From NCBI GenBank assembly GCA_002432945.1, contig DJHE01000024.1, positions 1 to 17,205 of the forward strand: a DNA stretch of 17,205 nucleotides. The letters run 5' to 3'. Below, one piece after another: positions 13,303 through 17,205 of this stretch. The DNA is from Synergistaceae bacterium UBA5827. Its GTDB lineage: Bacteria > Synergistota > Synergistia > Synergistales > 79-D21. The notes under the pieces were generated by a model, which saw nothing but the letters and a program-made list of their open reading frames with translations, was not told the origin of the DNA and did not search any database. The translations under genes were made by a program, and so were the position numbers. The first letter of the stretch is position 1; every line of letters begins with the position of its first letter.

Positions 13303-13336
13303 AAAAATAGAGGGGGCTTTCGCCCCCCCTATTTTC
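13303..13336 (-). terminator. Terminator of the replication operon
   Basis: On the minus strand AAAATAGGGGGGGC and GCCCCCTCTATTTT form a long stem (one G-U pair) around a GAAA loop, followed by more Us. It overlaps the stop of the 29-aa gene and separates the operon from the adhesin E-like gene. Confidence 0.9.
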
Positions 13337-13424
13337 ATCGTTTCGTGACTTTCAGCGTTATCGGGATCAACGCCAGGTCCACCATCAGCATAACCCCGGC
13401 CAGAAAAAGGATGAAGTCCGCCAT
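13335..13424 (-). CDS. 29-residue membrane microprotein
   Basis: MADFILFLAGVMLMVDLALIPITLKVTKR: one hydrophobic helix (about 4-22) with an Asp in its middle and a short basic end. It starts 10 bases after the stop of the 63-aa gene, has a GAGGCGG site upstream, and its stop is immediately followed by the operon terminator, so it is likely the last gene of the operon. Similar tiny membrane proteins occur in phages and plasmids; no function is assigned. Confidence 0.55.
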   Translation of the reverse strand: MADFILFLAGVMLMVDLALIPITLKVTKR

Positions 13425-13434
13425 TCTGCCGCCT

Positions 13435-13626
13435 CTACTTCGTCTTTCGATAAACCGACAGGTTTACCCTGGCCCCGCCCTCGACCGTCACAGCGCCCCC
13501 CGTGGAGGCTATCAGCGTGGACTTTCCGCTTGCCGATGGACCCAGTTCCTTGCTCAAGTCAACCGTGATCGTGAGTGTGTCCCCGTTTATCTCCAGCGCC
13601 ACGTTCTTCAACTCGCCTTCTATCAT
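13435..13626 (-). CDS. Small conserved element-type protein, 63 aa
   Basis: 63 residues: KNVALEINGDTLTITVDLSKELGPSASGKSTLIASTGG, ending ARVNLSVYRK. Small proteins with the pattern LTIxIDLsKExGPSxSGKxxxIASTxG...GLNVYrK recur in phages and integrative elements as hypothetical proteins. GPSASGKST looks like a P-loop, but the protein is too small and lacks an ATPase fold. AAAGGAGG precedes the ATG at 13626, which overlaps the zinc-ribbon stop (ATGA). It is translated from the replication operon; function is unknown, with single-strand or duplex DNA binding only a guess. Confidence 0.75.
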   Translation of the reverse strand: MIEGELKNVALEINGDTLTITVDLSKELGPSASGKSTLIASTGGAVTVEGGARVNLSVYRKTK

Positions 13627-13910
13627 GCTGTTTGCCTCCTTTGAGCGTCCCATAAGGTTTCCAGCCCTCGCAGTTCAGGCTTTTTCCTCCTGGCCTGCCT
13701 CCTCGAGACTTCCGCCTCGGCCTGCCGCCGCTTGTACTCCCGGACCGTGTAGCCCCGGGCTTCTTCAGGCGGGATTATCTCGCCTTTCTCGTTCCCCCAG
13801 ACCCCGCATATCTCGCAGCGCACCAGGCAGCCGGGGAGGGTGTCGCAGAGCCACTGACCACACTGGGGGCAATGATACGGGACGAGTGAAACTTCCGCTG
13901 ATCTCCGCAT
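13623..13910 (-). CDS. Zinc-ribbon protein, Com-like
   Basis: 95 residues. Cys14/Cys17 (YHCPQCGQWL) and Cys32/Cys35 (LVRCEICGVW) form a treble-clef or ribbon site resembling the phage Mu Com-type zinc finger, followed by a long basic helix rich in Arg and Lys (about 60-95). It may bind nucleic acid. GGAGGG lies five bases before ATG 13910; an upstream in-frame TTG at 13934 would overlap the primase gene and has no site. It is the second-to-fourth unit of the operon, 10 bases after the primase stop. Confidence 0.7.
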   Translation of the reverse strand: MRRSAEVSLVPYHCPQCGQWLCDTLPGCLVRCEICGVWGNEKGEIIPPEEARGYTVREYKRRQAEAEVSRRQARRKKPELRGLETLWDAQRRQTA

Positions 13911-13920
13911 CGATTCCCTC

Positions 13921-16053
13921 CTACCGGTTCCCAATCTCGGCGAGAATCCTGGACTGGAAGGGATAGGATTGGGGTGTGTTTTGGTTTTCTTCTTCAGACA
14001 ACCGACCTAGGAGGGGGAGATCGGTGGACGAATCACTCTCGGATTCAGGAGAGGACTGGGTTTGATTCGGTGCGGCCCCCTGTCCGAATCCCCTCTCGAA
14101 ACAAGGACTGGGGTTTGATGATTCGTACAGCATTCTTCCACCCCACCGACCCGAATCAACTTCAGTAATACTAAGAGATTTCTCCCCATTCGGACGATTT
14201 TCCCACTCTCCCAGACCATCTTCTTCGGGGCTTTCCTTCGAGCCTGGGATCCAATACTGGCGGTTGCGAGTCGCCCCATAGGATTTCAACCTCCCATCCT
14301 TCATCAACCGAGGCAGAAGGGATTTGAGCGATCTTGCGGAAAGAACACCTTCTGTCCACCTTTCGAGCCTTCCCTTCGTGAAGGGCTTCCCGTCCGGGTA
14401 TCGGTTTTGGATGATGCTCCAGAGTCGGCTCAGTTTATCCCCTCCTTGGAGGTCGAAATCCAACTCGATGTGCATCGACACATGCGGGAAGCCTAGCTCA
14501 GCTTCTTCTCCATCCTCCAGAGTGAAGGCCAGAGGTTCCACCGCCTTGAACCAGCTTTTCAGCACCCGGAGAGTATGGACTTCTTCATCACCCCGCATTT
14601 GCTTTTCCATCCCGAGCAGGTAACCGACCATTCTCTGCAAGACCGAGGCGCCCACGGTATCATGCTGGGTCATAACCATGTTCGTTTCACTCTTCTTGGG
14701 TTTCCTGGCGTGGTGAGCGATCACGAAGGCCGTATGGTATTCCGCAGCCAGGCGGTTGCAGAGCATGAAGATCGGTTTCATTGCGGTGTTGTCGTTTTCC
14801 TCGGAGAGATGGAAGGCTGACAAGGTATCCAGGATGAGCAGATCGGGAAGGTACCCCCTGATCAGGTCCCGAAGGGCTTCTTGCCCTCCTGCCGTCCCAA
14901 GATCGAGGCTAAACCCGTTTTCCTCGACTTCCGACTTGTAGAGGACTTTGAATCCGGGCCCATGGTTGAAGCCGGTTTGCCTCAGCCTCGCCTCGATCAA
15001 GCCGGGGCCGAAGTCTCCTTCAAGGAATATGACTTTGAAGGGGGTTTCGTGTTCTGCTAGCCCGTCCAGGACTTCTCCCCCAACCGACAAATCGCAAGCT
15101 ATCCGCAAGAGCAACCAGGTCTTGCCCGCTCCCGCATCGGCCGTAATGACCGACAGGAAGCCCCTGGGGAAAAGCCCGGCAATCATCTCAGGCAGAACCC
15201 CTTTCGCAGGGTCTGGCTCCTGAAGAAGATCCATAAGCCTCGACCTCCGTTCCTCTCCCCACTCCGGGGTTTTCTCCTCCAGTTTCAGAAGTTCGTCTCT
15301 CGAGTGCCCTGCCTGCAACCAATCAGAGACATCCCCCTTATCTGGGAGATCCGGGAGAGAGAGGATCTTTACCCGGCATCCGTGTCCCTTCAAGCTACGT
15401 GCAACGGATTCTCCGTGCGTGCGCCCGGTTTCATCGTTGTCTGGAAGGATGACCACCTTCACGCCCTTTGAGAAGTACTTCGAGTGATCCTCGGTCCATT
15501 TCCCCGCCCCACCGCTGTTACAGGTTGCCGCAAGGCCAAGGGAAACCAGGTTATCAACGTCCTTTTCCCCTTCTGCAATGAAGACCGTCTCATTGCGGTC
15601 CATGGCGGCCATCAGTTCAACGAGGCGGTAGGGAACACGTTTCACCCCATCCAGGTTTTGAATCCAGCCGCCATTGCCATCCGGGCGCTCCTGAGAGAAT
15701 CCCTTGGGCTCGTAGCGAATTACCCGATACAGGATTTCGCCGGATTCGTCCACATACCCATACGAAACCGCACGGTCTTGGGTTTTGCGTTTACGAGAGG
15801 GAGCTGTCCGCCATGATTCAGGAAGTGGCTTACCGAGGGCTTCAGCTAAATCCTTCACCTTTCCTGAGCGGCCCTCTTTCTGGCAAGACCAAACTCCTTT
15901 TAGGGTATTCACGGAGAAGGACGGATGTCGATCCGGACTCCCGTGTTCTGGGAAGGGACAACGTGTTGACCCCTGGCAACCTCTCCACTTGATCGGTCCC
16001 GGCAGAATGTCTTCAAACCACCGCTTGATTTCATCCGGGTTGAGGTCCACCAT
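13921..16053 (-). CDS. Toprim/RecA-like primase-helicase
   Basis: 710 residues, the largest gene of the element. Domains: a DnaG-like zinc region (about 20-65; Cys26, Cys32, His37, Cys57, where the usual final Cys of CxxC is missing: CQKEGRSG); a Toprim domain (155-235) with catalytic EGEKD (Glu161, Glu163) and DND (205-207); and a RepA/AAA_25-like RecA ATPase (about 285-480) with Walker A ADAGAGKT (305-312) and Walker B LLILDTL (405-411), followed by HH near 447. The C-terminal 540-600 part looks winged-helix-like (LSRLWSIIQNRYPDGKPFTK), and the last 100 residues are polar and low in complexity. It is expected to unwind and prime the excised element's DNA. Its ATG overlaps the upstream stop (TGATG). 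Confidence 0.9.
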   Translation of the reverse strand: MVDLNPDEIKRWFEDILPGPIKWRGCQGSTRCPFPEHGSPDRHPSFSVNTLKGVWSCQKEGRSGKVKDLAEALGKPLPESWRTAPSRKRKTQDRAVSYGYVDESGEILYRVIRYEPKGFSQERPDGNGGWIQNLDGVKRVPYRLVELMAAMDRNETVFIAEGEKDVDNLVSLGLAATCNSGGAGKWTEDHSKYFSKGVKVVILPDNDETGRTHGESVARSLKGHGCRVKILSLPDLPDKGDVSDWLQAGHSRDELLKLEEKTPEWGEERRSRLMDLLQEPDPAKGVLPEMIAGLFPRGFLSVITADAGAGKTWLLLRIACDLSVGGEVLDGLAEHETPFKVIFLEGDFGPGLIEARLRQTGFNHGPGFKVLYKSEVEENGFSLDLGTAGGQEALRDLIRGYLPDLLILDTLSAFHLSEENDNTAMKPIFMLCNRLAAEYHTAFVIAHHARKPKKSETNMVMTQHDTVGASVLQRMVGYLLGMEKQMRGDEEVHTLRVLKSWFKAVEPLAFTLEDGEEAELGFPHVSMHIELDFDLQGGDKLSRLWSIIQNRYPDGKPFTKGRLERWTEGVLSARSLKSLLPRLMKDGRLKSYGATRNRQYWIPGSKESPEEDGLGEWENRPNGEKSLSITEVDSGRWGGRMLYESSNPSPCFERGFGQGAAPNQTQSSPESESDSSTDLPLLGRLSEEENQNTPQSYPFQSRILAEIGNR

Positions 16054-16433
16054 CAGGCCGCTTCCTCCCCGACCTTATGCCAGAGGTCTAGAGGACAGTA
16101 GAACCGCATGGGGAATCGACTGTCCTTCTCCCTCCAATCGATAGCCTCAGCGTTTTCCAGGAAACTGTCCATGTTGATCGAATAGTGATCGCCGGTATCG
16201 GCTACGTGCAGAACAAGGGTTTCGCATTTGAGGCGTTTAAGTTGATCGAGGACTGGGGCATCAACCGGAAAGGCTCTCTTGGGCCAGTAAAATGCGGAAA
16301 GCTTCAGCTTCTTTACATAGGTGCGGCTGCTCTCGTAGAACACACCTCCGAAGCATGGGGCGCCGTTGAATGTTGACGGGAGGACTTTGCCGTGATATGT
16401 TGCTTTTGACGAAAGATTTTCGATCCTTGTCAT
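16053..16433 (-). CDS. Hypothetical protein, first gene of the replication operon
   Basis: 126 residues, soluble, no family recognised. Three cysteines, and aromatic-rich segments (FYESSRTYVKKLKLSAFYWPKRAFPVD, METLVLHVADTGDHYS-like) suggest a compact globular fold. ATG 16433 has AAGGAG seven bases upstream. Its stop overlaps the primase start by one base (TGATG), so translation is coupled. Position suggests a small replication or single-strand DNA accessory protein, but no motif confirms it. Confidence 0.7.
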   Translation of the reverse strand: MTRIENLSSKATYHGKVLPSTFNGAPCFGGVFYESSRTYVKKLKLSAFYWPKRAFPVDAPVLDQLKRLKCETLVLHVADTGDHYSINMDSFLENAEAIDWREKDSRFPMRFYCPLDLWHKVGEEAA

Positions 16434-16719
16434 CAAAAAACTCCTTTCCATATCCACTTGTCAAGGTTCTCCTTCAGGAATGGGGGTCAAGGCAAAGTTC
16501 CAACTGCTCGTCACGTGTTGCCGCACGTGGCGATTTTTTTGTCCTTATCCAAGCCCCAATTCCTCCCCCTGGATCTCCGTTTTCTCATACTCCGCTACCT
16601 ACCCATCGGACTCACCTCCTTCCTAAAGGGCCGAGAAACCACGTAGGAGAAAATTATTCAGCTCGTTTCTAATCTTCCCATAGGTTCCGGATTGTTACCA
16701 ACCGTTTTCACAAAAATCA

Positions 16720-16758
16720 GGAGGCCTCTCAAGAGTCTTTCTGACTCCTTGAGCCTCC
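16720..16758 (-). terminator. Leftward terminator hairpin upstream of the operon
   Basis: The stem GGAGGCTCAAGGAGTC / GACTCTTGAGAGGCCTCC (minus strand, small bulges, AGAAA-type loop) is followed by TGATTTTTGTG. It would block transcripts entering the element from the right-hand chromosome. Confidence 0.55.
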
Positions 16759-16945
16759 TCAAAATGAAAAACGAGCCTTAAAAAACTGGCCAAGGTTGAG
16801 AAGGTCCTTCGGTACACCACATCTGGTGTTTTACTCTTTAGTTACCCCATTAGTGATTATAATAAACCCGCTCGGAATTTTCAGACTGGGTCCTAGGATG
16901 GGGTTTTTCATTTGCAACTGGGACTTTCAGACCCCGAAGAGCAAA

Positions 16946-16978
16946 ACGGGGAAAACCCGTTTAAAGGGCTTTCCCCGT
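16946..16978. repeat. Imperfect palindrome near the right end
   Basis: ACGGGGAAA (16946-16954) pairs with TTTCCCCGT (16970-16978), then one mismatch, then CCC/GGG around a GTTTAAA loop. The hairpin has 12 base pairs and no U tract, so it is more likely a protein-binding or origin structure than a terminator. Confidence 0.6.
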
Positions 16979-17183
16979 GTCAGCTATCTTCTAGTTGAGA
17001 AAATTATACTCTGGGTTACGGGTTGGAACAAAGTGCTGTGTAGTCCAAAAAGGATTTTCCGTTCCATTTCAAAAATGTCAGGCTCGTGTAAAATGGTTTC
17101 AAGAAACAGATTTTTGCAGGGAAGCATTCCTGGAGGGTTTTTTCAGAGGCAGCGTAAAGCGGAAATGTAGTGGTTGCAAGGGT

Positions 17184-17205
17184 TCGTTCCCGGGCGACTA
17201 GCTCA
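17184..17205 (+). repeat. Right 22-base direct repeat with tRNA-Val 5' end (candidate attR)
   Basis: Identical to 8783-8804; bases 17192-17205 are the first 14 bases of tRNA-Val. The window ends here. No promoter precedes it, unlike the left copy, so it is probably an att site or a promoterless tRNA copy rather than the native gene. Confidence 0.7.

Larger units (their letters stand above)
8783..17183. mobile_element. Putative 8.4-kb integrative element at tRNA-Val
   Basis: Bounded by 22-base direct repeats, with two tyrosine recombinases next to the tRNA, a Toprim/RecA-like primase-helicase operon, an iteron-like array, and two AT-rich secreted-protein genes. This is the usual plan of small integrative plasmids and satellites: integrase at the tRNA end and replication module at the far end. 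No structural phage, relaxase, type IV secretion or partition gene is visible. Precise ends depend on how far the right repeat continues beyond 17205. A second tandem tRNA-Val gene is the main alternative for the right end, but gene content still marks the interval as mobile. Confidence 0.75.
16434..17183. other. Right-end non-coding region with strong hairpins
   Basis: 750 bases with no supported gene. Present: a hairpin at 16720-16758 (GGAGGCCTCTCAAG... with ...CTTGAGCCTCC) followed on the minus strand by TGATTTTTGTG; ACACCA/TGGTGT (16814-16819, 16824-16829); a long imperfect palindrome at 16946-16978; and CTTTCAGAC-type repeats at 16878-16886 and 16924-16932. The operon promoter should lie near its left part but no clear -35/-10 pair is seen. 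The right part may contain attR arm sites. Confidence 0.5.

Noticed and set aside
13435..13626. P-loop ATPase suggested by GPSASGKST
   Set aside because: The protein is 63 residues with no Walker B or ATPase fold; the motif matches a known pattern in small element-borne hypothetical proteins.
16491..16516. Third copy of the 70-base repeat (GGGGGTCAA...AAAGTTCC)
   Set aside because: Only a short stretch matches and a gap is needed; likely chance.
16458..16620. Very short minus-strand frames with good ribosome-like sites (for example ATG GGT AGG TAG)
   Set aside because: They end after a few codons or lack spacing; could be leader peptides, but there is no support.
16796..17170. Plus-strand 124-codon frame near the right end
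   Set aside because: No ribosome site, a doubtful TTG start, and it runs across strong palindromes; composition looks non-coding.

Overview
The window looks like bacterial chromosome from a strict or near-strict anaerobe with strong GGAGG-type ribosome binding sites. The evidence is a ferredoxin-dependent 2-oxoacid oxidoreductase, a ferritin-like/rubrerythrin-family protein, a secreted superoxide-reductase-fold protein, a CstA-type transporter and, decisively, a peroxiredoxin gene that reads through an in-frame UGA. Secreted BamE-like and adhesin E-like proteins hint at a diderm. A Synergistota, diderm Firmicutes or Desulfobacterota-like host would fit, but the phylum cannot be fixed from this sequence alone.

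Region 1 (21-4352, minus strand) is a tight gene run read right to left: copper-chaperone-like HMA protein, 2-oxoacid:acceptor oxidoreductase alpha (gamma-alpha fusion) and beta subunits with an ATGA overlap, a Cys peroxiredoxin, a second peroxiredoxin of BCP/PrxQ type, and a secreted SORL-fold protein. In the second peroxiredoxin the peroxidatic residue is encoded by TGA (739-741), followed at the expected distance by a bacterial SECIS-like hairpin. A conventional gene call truncates it to its C-terminal two thirds. Gaps within the run are 19-59 bases.

Region 2 (4465-5863, plus strand) holds a membrane-anchored CPTC thioredoxin-like protein and a CcdA/DsbD-like membrane protein that resemble the ArsF/ArsG pair, then a small zinc-ribbon protein. 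It ends in a perfect 54-base palindrome that serves as terminator for both strands. Region 3 (5939-8656, minus) carries cstA, a 154-residue unknown protein just upstream of it, and a ferritin-like diiron protein with its own terminator and -10 box.

Region 4 (8783 to the window end) appears to be an integrated mobile element. It starts at a complete tRNA-Val(CAC) gene with promoter. Exactly 8401 bases later the last 22 bases of the window repeat the 5' end of that tRNA plus 8 upstream bases, but without the promoter. Between the two lie two tandem tyrosine recombinases (plus strand), a long hairpin-rich non-coding stretch, an AT-rich secreted-protein gene bracketed by ~70-base imperfect direct repeats, an array of five iteron-like repeats, an AT-rich adhesin E-like secreted protein, and a minus-strand replication-type operon. 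The operon encodes a 126-aa unknown, a 710-aa Toprim/RecA-like primase-helicase, a zinc-ribbon protein, a 63-aa element-borne small protein and a 29-aa membrane microprotein, and ends in a strong terminator. No capsid, conjugation or partition genes are visible, so it resembles a small integrative, plasmid-like or satellite element.
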